NCBI GenBank assembly: GCA_949987705.1
Contig: CATLJY010000073.1
Coordinates: 62,001 to 126,000 of the forward strand
Length of the DNA stretch: 64,000 nucleotides
Origin: Thereva unica
Taxonomy: Eukaryota > Arthropoda > Insecta > Diptera > Therevidae
Direction: 5' to 3'
In this document: positions 21,558 to 31,400 of the stretch, piece by piece
How positions within the stretch are numbered: the first letter of the stretch is position 1
Layout of the letters: the number at the start of each line of letters is the position of its first letter
The notes under the pieces: generated by a model
Told to the model about the DNA's origin: nothing
Databases searched by the model: none
The model's input: only the letters and a program-made list of their open reading frames with translations
Position numbers and translations under genes: made by a program

Positions 21558-21976
21558 TTTCAAGTTTTCAGTTTTTTATACTAAAGTAAGTCTTATAATG
21601 GCAACTTTATACTGGCAATACCTTATAGCCCGCAAACTAATATTTTTAAGGTTTTTAGGGGGTTAGTTTCGGATTTACCTTGTCCATAATGACACAAAAC
21701 TACCAAATCATTTCTGCCAAAACTCACTAATTCGTTGCGTTTTTTTTATTTTAATCTAAAAATCCAGTATAGAATTAAATAATTAGTTCAATTCTTTTGT
21801 AAACTAAACTAAGAAATCTAAAAAACAATGTATACTGAGCCGATTACTATTATATGCCATTACAAAATTTTCAGAGACACAAACATCTTAAATATCGATT
21901 TACTAAAAACTATGGTTTTTGACTTAGTGAGTTCTGCTTTTAAACCCACGATATATTTGTGCATGAAATCCCAAAA
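21558..21976. mobile_element. Short insertion in BEL1 pol between RT and RNase H
   Basis: The BEL1 frame stops at ACAATT (21,552-21,557) and BEL1 sequence resumes at ACAATT (21,977-21,982), so about 419 bases are inserted with a possible 6-bp duplication. The insert has no clear terminal inverted repeat; a run of A lies at its right end. The class is not determined. Confidence 0.5.
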
Positions 21977-21982
21977 ACAATT

Positions 21983-23380
21983 CAGATTCATGCGTTCGCA
22001 GATGCATCCGAAAAAGCATACGGCGCAGCCATCTACCTACGCTCCACTAACAAGGACGGCAGAATTAGCGTAAGGCTACTTTGCGCTAAGTCGAGAGTGG
22101 TTCCGCTGCAACGACAAACACTACCCCGCCTGGAACTTTGTGCGGCAGTGCTAGCATCTCAATTAGTCGCCAGAGTAAAAAGAGATTTGAAATTTGAAGA
22201 ACTCGCAACATTTCTGTGGTCTGATTCAGAAATTGTGTTAGCATGGATTAACTCTACGACTTCCTCGCTCCAAACATTTGTTGCCAACAGGGTGGCTAAA
22301 ATTCAGGAACTAACATTAGCGCAGCAATGGCTTCATGTAGCCTCAAAGGAAAATCCAGCAGACATACTATTGCGTGGATTGACCCCTGAAAAACTCTCTA
22401 ACTGCAATCTGTGGTTTTATGGACCACTATTTCTTCATGGAAGAGACTCACTATGGCCAGCACTATATTCGAAAAAATCGAATCCTGAAGAACAATCGGG
22501 AGAAAGTCCAAGGACAGCTTTACAAATCGCAGAAGTTACATCAGCGGAGCCAGAGGACATTTTTTATAAAATAAACTATGGAAACAGCCTAAAAAGACTT
22601 CTACGCATTATGGCTTACGTAAGAAGATTCATCAATCACGCAAGACCACCAAAAATTCCTCGACCATCGCATTTAATAGTCACGCTCACGGAATCGAATG
22701 AAGCTTTGTACATCATTTTCCGCACAATGCAAGCTTCAGACTTCAAGGACGACATTGATCACTTAAGAAAACACAGTGAGGTTCAAAAGGGCAGCACTAT
22801 CAGCAATCTTTCCCCATTCCTAGATGAAAGGGGAATCATTCGAGTTGGGGGTCATGTACAAGCATCAAATCTTACATATGACGCAAAGCACCAAATGCTC
22901 CTTCCGTCTGCAGATCCGTTAACCAAGGTCATAATAATGTCCCTTCACATTGAGTATCTACATTGTGGACCGCAAACGACATTAGCCCATGTAAGGCAAC
23001 GTTTCTGGCCGCTGAAGGGCAAATCTTTGACAAGATCAATTGTTCAACACTGTGTAATTTGCGCCAAGGCGAAGCCAAAATTACTCTCCCAAATGATGGG
23101 GAACCTGCCTGCTACCAGAGGGCAACCAGCGACGCACTCCACTCAGCAACGCTGGAGTGGACTTGTGTGGCCCCATCTGGATCCACTATAAAATAAAAGG
23201 CAAACGCCCACAAAAATCATACATTGCCATGTTTTGCTGTTTCACAACTAAGGCTGTTCATATAGAAGTGGGGAGCGACTTAACTACCGAAGCCTTCATT
23301 GGGGCCTTAAAGCGCTTTATAGGCAGAAGAGGGCCTTGCCAAAATCTATACAACGATAATGCCACAAATTTGTAGGCGCC
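21983..23380 (+). pseudogene. pol: BEL1 RNase H and integrase, cut by G1
   Basis: A 410-codon frame (to 23,191) begins in RNase H with IHAFADASEKAYGAAIYLRS, then LPRLELCAAVLASQLVARVK, WSDSEIVLAWINSTTSSLQT and ASKENPADILLRGL. The integrase zinc-binding region follows (LHIEYLHCGPQTTLAHVRQR, CVICAKAKPK: H-H-C-C). After a frameshift near 23,160 the integrase core reads MDLCGPIWIHYKIKGK, CCFTTKAVHIEVGSDLTTEA and YNDNATNL, i.e. the second catalytic Asp. The sequence then breaks exactly at the G1 LTR start (23,381); the third catalytic residue and C-terminus should lie to the right of the window. A one-base deletion lies at the NATNF(V)GA motif. Confidence 0.9.
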
Positions 23381-23682
23381 TGTTATAAATGCAAAAACAA
23401 CAAAAATATATAAATAATATAAATTTTCTCATTCTCTTCTTTTGGTTCAAAGCTAACATAATTTAAATGCTGAATTAGCTGAAAACAAACACCTCGAAGA
23501 ATATGCTGACCAAGGAAATAAACTCATGATAGCCACAGTTTTTATCTTTTGTAATATGATATGCCAATGCTTCTGCAGGAGCAAAATGTTAAGCAATAAT
23601 TTAATAAATTAATCCACGATTTTATTTCCATAATAAATTTATGTATTAATTAAAAGTAAAGTTGGTGTTTTTTTTTATTTAA

Positions 23683-25252
23683 CCCTTGTGTCTAAACCAA
23701 ATTTTCCTACTCTAATCAATAACCAGGGTACCCGTGTACCCGATTTTTTTTCGGCATTTTCCATACTATATACCCCCACTGCTCTAAATGTGTGAGTAGA
23801 GGCTCTGTTTCAGTAACGGTTTTGTATTAACCGGCAATTTATCCAGTTGACTGGTTAACATATTAGACTGGTTGACATGGATTGGACAGGACTGAAGATC
23901 CGCAATTGAAGAAAGAAGCCAGAGCCACCGGGAGTACATCGCAAAGACCACACGAGCAAGGATGGAAGTCTTCAAGTTAAAAAGAAGACTGCAGACAAGC
24001 TGTGCAGAAATAAGAGGGGAAATAACTAAACATGAGGATTCTAAGAATTCATGAAGACCTTTCTCTCCGGAAGCCGGCTTGGTATTCGCCCAGTTAGTAT
24101 TCTTAGGTAGCCCTAATAAGGCATCCTGCCGGCTTAACCGGTTAATAATAGGGTATCAAACTTCATCTAGCGGTCGGTGCACCTCCTTGTTCACCTGGTA
24201 GTATGGTACTGTTGGTGTCACAGCATTTGTCGGATGGTTAGTGGGATTCACTTGTTCCAGGAGGCATAACACTCCAACAAGACTATCTCTCGCTAGCCCT
24301 GACGATTGTGACTCACCCGAAAAAATAAAACGTGTATTCTGAAAGCCTTCCTTCCTTCGAGTAAAAGAGAAATATATTCAACTTTGTTTGGATTTCAGGA
24401 AAAGGTAACACTCTGCTCATATGTTCATAAAAAAATATGCAAAGAAGGATGCAAAGAAAAAGCCAGTCCAAAGGCGGTGTCGATTTGATGTTTTATAATA
24501 TGCTAGACATTGCTGCCCTTCCATCTTATATTATATATTTTGAAAATAATAATATGTTACCTAAAAAAACGAACCAACGGCGACTATTTCTGCGACAATT
24601 GAGCGAAGAGTTGGCAAAGCCAATGATTGAAGAACGATCTCAAAATCAGCAAATAATACGGCATTTTTCAACTAAAATTGAAATTGAAAGTGTCATTGGC
24701 AAAAGTTTACGTAATGTTTATGAACCATCTACTTCAAGGGATAGCACTGGAAGAACAAATTTTGTTGGTGTTTGCGTAGTTTGTAATGAACAGCCAATAA
24801 GAGTTCGAAGAAAGACACGTAAATCATGTAATAATTGTAATAAGCCGATTTGTAATGAGCATAGTATCACACTAGCATTTTGTAACCAATGCCACAAATA
24901 ATAAATAATAATAAATGTAAATAAATTTGTTATTTTTTCGAAATTTGAATTTTTATTTTTATTTTACAAGCACTGTACTAATTTCATTAAAAATTAATAT
25001 AACAATCATTTAGATATTATTTATTGTTATAAAGTATTATAAAAATATATTATTACGTTTGTGTACACGGGTACCCTGGTTGTGGTATATATGTTAAGTT
25101 TTTCAAATTGTTGCCAAAATTTCTCCTTTTGGTATTTTTTTGTTTTTAAAGCTTTTTTTTATTGCAATTTATCGCAATATCCATCAAAACTCTAAAATTT
25201 TTAATTTTTTTAGCATTTTGGGTACACGGGTACCTGGTTATAGACGCAAGGG
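23683..25252 (+). mobile_element. piggyBac A: internally deleted piggyBac element, 1,570 bp
   Basis: TTAA lies on both sides (23,679-23,682 and 25,253-25,256), with inverted ends CCCTTGTGTCTA and TAGACGCAAGGG (one mismatch). Sub-terminal inverted repeats GGGTACCCGTGTACCC (about 23,728) and GTACACGGGTACC (about 25,060 and 25,222) are also present. TTAA duplication with CCC/GGG ends identifies piggyBac. Only the C-terminal part of the transposase is encoded, so it is a deletion derivative. Confidence 0.94.
24437..24901 (+). pseudogene. piggyBac transposase C-terminal fragment with Cys-rich domain
   Basis: The frame of 154 codons starts in QSKGGVDLM, which joins the GGVD motif around the third catalytic Asp directly to FYNMLDIAALPSYIIYFENN. 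The usual stretch between them (DQM..Y...R...RWP) is missing, so an internal deletion lies within this frame. The end is a Cys/His-rich domain: CVVCNEQPIRVRRKTRKSC, then CNKPICNEHSITLAFCNQCH, the zinc-binding C-terminal domain that helps piggyBac transposases bind ends. The DDE core upstream is absent. It stops at TAA 15 bases before an AATAAA-like region and lies wholly inside the TTAA-flanked element. Confidence 0.85.
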
Positions 25253-25344
25253 TTAAGAAAAATATCTTAAAGTGGTTTATTTTCACAAAAATACGGTGTT
25301 CTCCTTATAACCGTATAACAAAATTCTATGTGGTGGCAGCGGTA

Positions 25345-25475
25345 AAATACTGGTTCGAAGAAACCACATCAAAATATATTGGTTCGGAGAAACCTCATCA
25401 AAAAATATTGGTTCGGAGAAACCTCATCAATAATCTTGTCTCGGAGAAACTACATCAAACAAAATCCTTGGAGAA
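25345..25475 (+). repeat. Short tandem repeat in the G1 leader
   Basis: About four degenerate units of roughly 32 bp around TTGGTTCGGAGAAACCTCAT. It lies in the untranslated leader between the G1 LTR and gag. Confidence 0.8.
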
Positions 25476-25512
25476 AACAATAAATGGTTCTAATTTTAAT
25501 GATAGTTTTAAC

Positions 25513-25913
25513 CAGGGTTTCGAACCCTGTAAATTTTGGGTGCGGGTACGGGTTCGGGTTCAATACCCTGAAATTTAGTGGGTTCAGGTTCGGGTTCAAG
25601 CTTTTTCCCAGAAAAAACAAAACAACGAATAGAGGTGAAACCAAAAAAGATGACGCCGGAGCGCGCATCTGGGGAAATGAAAACAGAACACAAAAAGAAA
25701 TTGCCCACATATGGATAAGAAACGTCATCTTGTTTGAAAGAAAAAGAAAATTCTGCGAAATCTGAAATTTAAATTTTTAAGCGCCGCACACTTAGAACAT
25801 AAAAAATTGAACCTGAACCGAATTTTTGATTGGGTTCGGGTTCGGGTTCAAAAAATTTAAAAAAAATCTTGAACCGGAGCGGGTTCAGGGTTCGGTTCGG
25901 GTTCGAAACCCTG
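25513..25913. mobile_element. hAT MITE, 401 bp, in the G1 leader
   Basis: The ends CAGGGTTTCGAACC and GGTTCGAAACCCTG are perfect 14-bp inverted repeats, flanked by an 8-bp duplication GTTTTAAC (25,505-25,512 and 25,914-25,921). The CAG-type end and 8-bp duplication identify hAT. GGGTTCGGGTTC-type motifs are repeated inside both ends. The short frames it carries are not transposase. Confidence 0.94.
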
Positions 25914-26170
25914 GTTTTAACCATTATTTTTCAAAGGTAATTTATTATTATAGTTTTTCTTCTCATTGTATCCTATTTTATTTTATAAAAGTATAGAGGA
26001 AAGAAAAAGAAATTTACAATCTTTGATCTTGTTAAATTTGAAAAAAAAAAAAAAAAAATATTTAGTGAAAGTTCACAGAAAAAAATTTGTTTGGAAATTT
26101 GTTTTGTCAGGCCTGTTTTGTTTTGTGGTTCGATAAGTAATACATTTATTGAAATATAACAGCAGCAAAA

Positions 26171-26227
26171 ATGTTCCTTGAAGATAAATTCAAATTAGTG
26201 CAAAAGGACAGTGGGTCCGAAAAAATT
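26171..26227 (+). pseudogene. gag: G1 gag, first 19 codons
   Basis: The ATG at 26,171 follows an A-rich stretch (GCAGCAAAAATG). The 19 codons begin MFLEDKFKLVQKDSG. The frame is interrupted at 26,227 by the piggyBac-like element and continues in frame at 39,810. I infer this is the gag start because the flanks join without a stop. Confidence 0.6.
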
Positions 26228-26490
26228 CCCATTTGTAGCCAGCGTTCCCAAATGGGAACAATCAGATTTTCATATTTTACTAACGTTCGCCGATTTTAAA
26301 AATTACAAAGTTGGCTTAGTGTTATGCATCAGTGATTTTGCCACATTTATAATTTTTATTTGTCAGATAGTGCGTTGCTCTGTGTAATAAAAGCTGTTTT
26401 TTAGTCGAATCTGTGTAATATTCAATTACTGTATTTTTATAATTATTTCTGGAGGTAAGTAAATAACTATTTTACAATGTCTTTATAATA

Positions 26491-26790
26491 CAGTAGAACT
26501 CCGATTATCCGAATCAATTGGGGATGGGGGCAATTCGGATAATCAAATATTCGGATAATTGGATATAGTTTGGGAATCAAACAAAAAGAGGTATGTAACA
26601 TATTGTACATTGAAGAACAGAATTTATTAAGTTGTTATAAAGTAGGCCATGACTTGAATGAAACTTCAAAGAAAAGAAAAAAATGTGTGGGCATGAAAAT
26701 TTAGCGCAAAATTTTTACTATCGCCCCGAAAATCGATTCGGATAATTGGCGATTCGGTTAATTGGCGTTCGGATAATCGGCGTTCTACTG
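26491..26790. mobile_element. pogo/Tigger-like MITE, 300 bp
   Basis: The inverted ends CAGTAGAACTCCGATTATCC and GGATAATCGGCGTTCTACTG are flanked by TA on both sides (26,489-26,490 and 26,791-26,792). CAGTAGAA...ATTATCCG ends with a TA duplication are characteristic of pogo-like (Tc1/mariner) MITEs. Further GGATAATTGG motifs lie inside. Confidence 0.93.
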
Positions 26791-26870
26791 TACTTTTTTC
26801 ATTGATATGTAAATTAAATATTAAAATTGCTAAAGCCTGCAAAATTTGTTTTTTTTAGGCATTTTGTCAT

Positions 26871-27973
26871 TGTTTTGAGGTGTAGCTGGAGTTCCCTGTT
26901 TGTAGCGACCAAATCCTGCCAAATTCACAAATAATAATAATAAAAAGAAAATGTATTTAATAAAAATAAAAAATATATTCGTCGTCCTTTGTTGCGACTC
27001 GAACCGGGGACCTCTCGCATCTCAGATTTCTTTCCTACCTCTCGACCAGCAAGTCTTTGAAATTCATTCTTCATTTAGACCATAAAAACATGTTTGCTCA
27101 CAATGTATAAATTTTATTTTTGTTTTAGTTCATTAATTCACAATTGATTTCACATATTTCAAGATTGTTGATTAATTATAAAACATATATATATAAAAAT
27201 GGAACTTCAAAAATTGTTACTAGAAATTGAAACACTGATAATAATCTTGGAATTTGAAAATCCCTTCAAAGTTGTTACTAAAAATTGAGACACTGATAAT
27301 AATCTTTGAAATTTATAAAATCCTTTTAAATATTGTTACTAGAAATTGAAACACTGATAATAATCTTGGAATTTGAAAATCCCTTCAAAGTTGTTACTAA
27401 AAATTGAGACACTGATAATAATCTTTGAAATTTATAAAATCCTTTTAAATATTGTTACTAAAAATTGAAACACTGATAATAAGATTTAAAATTAGAAAAT
27501 ACCTTCAATGGAGCTCTTGATATGTTTTATTTCTTACGACCTGACCTCTCTCCTGGCTAAAATGAAAGTGCAAAATCATGACCCCTAGTCCCCTACGAAG
27601 GACCGGGTTGACCTTTTTGTCCTTGTAAAAGATTTTGGGAGAGGAAACTAGTTTCCTTTTTAGTACTCTATTTGCGTACTCTATTTGTGAGGTTTTAAAA
27701 CTTTAAATTAGGTCGGTAAAACAGGCCGGGTGTTAATGCCATTGACACATAAGTTTATTTACATTTTTTTAAAATGAAAGTGTCAAGGTTAGTTGTTTAT
27801 ATTGTGAAAAAGTGACTTTAAGATATCAAGATCTCCTTGCAGGTAATTTCTTTGACATTAGATTTACTATGTAAATTGGTTACAATTTTTTTGTAATATT
27901 ATTTTAGATAAAGCTTCATAATTTTTAATTCGGTTTTGGGGGCTCGTCGGTTTTAGGGGCTCGTCCCTGAACA
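26871..27973 (-). repeat. BEL2 3' LTR, 1,103 bp
   Basis: In minus orientation it runs TGTTCAGGGACGAG...CACCTCAAAACA. The only difference I noticed from the other LTR is a longer (AT)n near 27,185. It contains a tandem duplication of about 119 bp around ATTGAAACACTGATAATAAT (27,215-27,500) and a tRNA-like segment. Confidence 0.96.
27000..27063 (-). other. tRNA-like segment inside the BEL2 LTR (also at 36,705-36,768)
   Basis: The minus strand reads TTGCTGGTCGAGAGGTAGG ... GATGCGAGAGGTCCCCGG followed by TTCGAGTCGCAAC. GGTTCGAGTC fits a polymerase III B box and TGGTCGAGAGG resembles an A box; GATGCGAGAGGT recalls the tRNA-Ala anticodon arm. The T stem does not pair properly, so it is not a functional tRNA gene. 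It may be a captured tRNA or SINE head. Confidence 0.4.
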
Positions 27974-27990
27974 TACTCCCCCCCCCTTGG
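27974..27990 (-). other. BEL2 polypurine tract
   Basis: The minus strand reads CCAAGGGGGGGGGAGTA directly before the 3' LTR start TGTTCAGG. Its purine run and position are right for plus-strand priming. Confidence 0.85.
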
Positions 27991-28148
27991 CATCGCTGTG
28001 GCTGATGTCAACATAGAATGTCATGATGTGGATCGATATCATCATTATCACGCCTCCAAAGAATGTAGGTATTCCTGTATTCCCAAGTTCAGCATCCTTC
28101 TCTCATGGAAACTCTTCTTGATTGACCTGGAATGAAAAGAACCAAGGG

Positions 28149-28370
28149 GATGGAAAGGGTTATAGCGCCCTGACTCGCTTTTAGGAAGAGTGGTTTGGAA
28201 GTGTGGATTTTCTCATTATATGATTTTTTGCATTGTAGGAATCCCTCGGATGAAATGCAGATGTTCTTGAATACGCTCCTCCTGACCATCCTTGTAAGTG
28301 GAGCTGTAAATATAATTGAAAGAGTGGATGGAAAGGGTTATAGCGCCCTGACTCGCTTTTAGGAAGAAGG
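28149..28370. repeat. Direct repeat of about 42 bp, two copies 180 bp apart, in BEL2 3' UTR
   Basis: GGATGGAAAGGGTTATAGCG followed by CCCTGACTCGCTTTTAGGAA occurs at about 28,149 and 28,329. The short minus-strand frames here derive from this duplication and have no known motif. Confidence 0.85.
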
Positions 28371-28485
28371 ATGTGGAATGTAGAATTCTCCGTGGGGCAG
28401 GCAATTCTCAGGTACGTGTGGACAAAGGGTTTTTTTTTTTTTTTACATTAGTGACATGAATTAATAAAAAGTGCTTTTTGTTTTG

Positions 28486-31400
28486 TTATGTTGAAATATC
28501 TTTAGCTTTTGTTTGAAAGGTTTCCTCGCTATTCATTTGGAACGGCAATTTGCATATTTTTGTAATAGGACGTTTTAATGTTTTATTTCTTATTAGTATG
28601 GACACAACACGGACTAAACCATCCTGCCCTGAGTGGACTTCCAAGATTCGCCCTAATGCCCAATGACAAGGCGGTAAATTGTCCTCTTTAAGTATGATAA
28701 GCTCGCCTGGTTGTAAATTTGCGTGAGTAGTGAGCCATTTAGGTCGTTGCTGCAAACGACTAAGATATTCTGATTTCCATCGGTCCCAAAAGGTTTGCAC
28801 AAGTCTCTGCACCAATTGCCATCTGTTTAGACGATTAATCTGTAGATCTAGAAGGGAGGGTTCTGGCATGGCTAATATGGGTCCTCATCAAAAAATGAGC
28901 AGGCGTCAAAGGAGTGGAGTCGCGGGGATCTGAACTTATCTCAGTGAGTGGCCTGGAATTCAGGCAGGCTTCGATTTGAGTTAGAGCAGTTGTGAATTCT
29001 TCGTACGTAAGCATGGCCTTGCCGATAACTCGTTTGATGTGGTACTTGGTTGATTTCACTCCAGCCTCCCACAGTCCACCGAAATGGGGCGATGAGGGAG
29101 GAATGAAATTAAATTTAACACCTTCAGTTTCCAATATGGCTCCAAGTTCATCATTTAGTGGATTCAGTGTTTTTTGCTGTTGACTTCGTAAAATTCGATA
29201 TGCCCCTACGAAATTTGTTCCGCAGTCACAATACAACTCCGCACATAGTCCTCGTCTTGATGTAAATCTGCGAAATGCGGCCACGAATCCTTCAGCACTT
29301 AGATCAGTGACCAATTCTAAGTGCACCGCCTTGGTCGCCATACATACAAAAAGGGAAATGTATGCTTTGTATTTTTTGGGATTTCTACCCTTATGTGTTC
29401 TTATTTCAAAGGGTCCACAATAATCAACACCGGTGTGCGAGAATGGGCGTGATACCTGTATTCGTGGTGCTGGAAGATCGCCCATGAGTTGACTCTGAGT
29501 GGCGGCCTTTTGTCTGAAACAAATTAGACATTGATGAATTTCATGCCGAATAGTGTTCCTGGCATTGAGTAACCAATAATTTTGAGCCAGAATTTGCATC
29601 ATAAGTTGCGGACCTCCATGCATGGTATCTCTGTGCGTTTTCCTTATAATGAGTAACGCTAGAAAACATTTGTCTGGCAAGATGATTGGGAATTTTTCCC
29701 GAAAAGGTAGCTCAGCGTGCCTTAGTCTTCCACCGACTCGCAATAAGCCGTCCTCATCAAGAAATGGAGTTAGTTTTAACAATCTACTTTGTCGGGGTAG
29801 TGATGTTTGCTGACGGATTGCCTTTATGTCATTGCCAAAGTGCTTCTCTTGTACCTGCTTCAACCAATAGTTCAAAGCCGCATTCAATTCAGCTACCTTT
29901 AAATAGCCATGCAAGCGGTGAGCGACCTTTCGTCGAGCGTTAAATGCAAATCTCTGGCAGTAGGCCGTCACACGAAGAAGCTTCGTGAGTGAAGAGTACC
30001 TTGATTCGAGATTATCCTCGTCAATATTGATTTGTAGATTGGTGACCTTCCTTTGTTCAAGCTCTGTGGGTAGATAATTTTTAGTTTTCGGCCATTGTTC
30101 TTTTGATTTCCGTAACCACTCGGGTCCGCACCACCACAGTTCATGTTCACAGAGTTCGGTTGGGCTCATTCCTCTTGAAGCGCAATCAGCTGGATTTTGT
30201 TTAGAGGGCACATGGTTCCATATATTTCCTCCCAAGACTTCGTGGATATGCGAGACCCTGTTGGCGACAAAAGTCTTCCACTTGGTGGGATGACCGCGTA
30301 GCCACGCAATGACGATCTCGGAATCTGTCCATGCATACGTTGTATAAGGTGTCTCCAATTTTAATGCTGTTATTACATAACGCATCAACTTCGCAAGTAA
30401 CGATGCAGCGCATAATTCCAAACGAGGTAATGTCACTGTTTTTACCGGTGTCACCTTTGTCTTAGCCGCTAGTAACGTAGAATGTCGATTGCCACGCTCG
30501 TCTACAACACAGAGATATACCGCAGCTGCATAAGCCTTCATAGATGCGTCCGAGAATCCGTGCAATTCTGCTTTACTGTCCGTGTTCGTGTAATGTGTCC
30601 ACCTTTTTATGTTGATGGTTTTAATATCTAACAAATTGTTTTTATATTTTAGCCAATCCGTCTCAATTTCATGTGGGATCTCCTCATCCCAACCCAGATT
30701 TTGAAGCCACAATGTTTGTATCATGATTTTGGCTTGGATTATGATGGGAGCTAATAAGCCGAGTGGGTCGAACAATTTGGCTGTTTCAGACAAGATGGTT
30801 CTTTTAGTCCATTTGGGTGGATCGGTTTGCTTTGAATAAGTATAAACCAATGAATCACTTGCAGGCCTCCAGACTGTACCCAATGCGCGGATGTTGTCAT
30901 CATAGGAAATTTCGAAGGGTAAGTTCGTTTCTCGATATTGCGATGGTAATGCTTCCAAAATTTCTTTACAGTTTGACGACCACTTTCTGAGAGAGAACCC
31001 ACCCGCCTTCATCATTTGTAGTAGTTGGCTTTGTACTATCAATGCTTCACTGATACTTTGGGTTCCTGATAATAAGTCGTCGACGTAAAAATCGGACAAA
31101 GTGACATCGGATGCTTTGGGATATTTTTCCTTTTCGTCGAGAGCTAGTTGTTTTATTGCGCGCGTGGCTAGGTAAGGTGCACTTTTCGTCCCAAATGTTA
31201 CCGTCAACAATTTATATTCTGTTATGGGATGGGTAGGGGAAGCTCGCCAGACAATCCGTTGGTACTCCGTGTCCGCATCTCGTACTCGCACTTGGCGGTA
31301 CATCTTTTCCAGATCGGCAGTGAATGCAATCCGATACTTACGCCAACGAATCAATAAGGCAGTTAATTCATCCTGTATGACTGGTCCCTTTAGCATCATA

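Larger units (their letters stand above)
23381..25320 (+). repeat. G1 5' LTR, interrupted by piggyBac A
   Basis: The LTR begins TGTTATA and ends TATAACA, a perfect 7-bp inverted end pair. Removing piggyBac A and one TTAA leaves about 366 bp. It is flanked on the left by GCGCC (23,376-23,380), the expected 5-bp target duplication; the matching copy would be to the right of the window. A possible primer site GTGGTGGCAGCGGT follows at about 25,330, but I cannot assign its tRNA. Confidence 0.75.

Noticed and set aside
27000..27063. Functional tRNA gene
   Set aside because: The T stem is not complementary and the acceptor stem does not pair; only A/B-box-like words remain.
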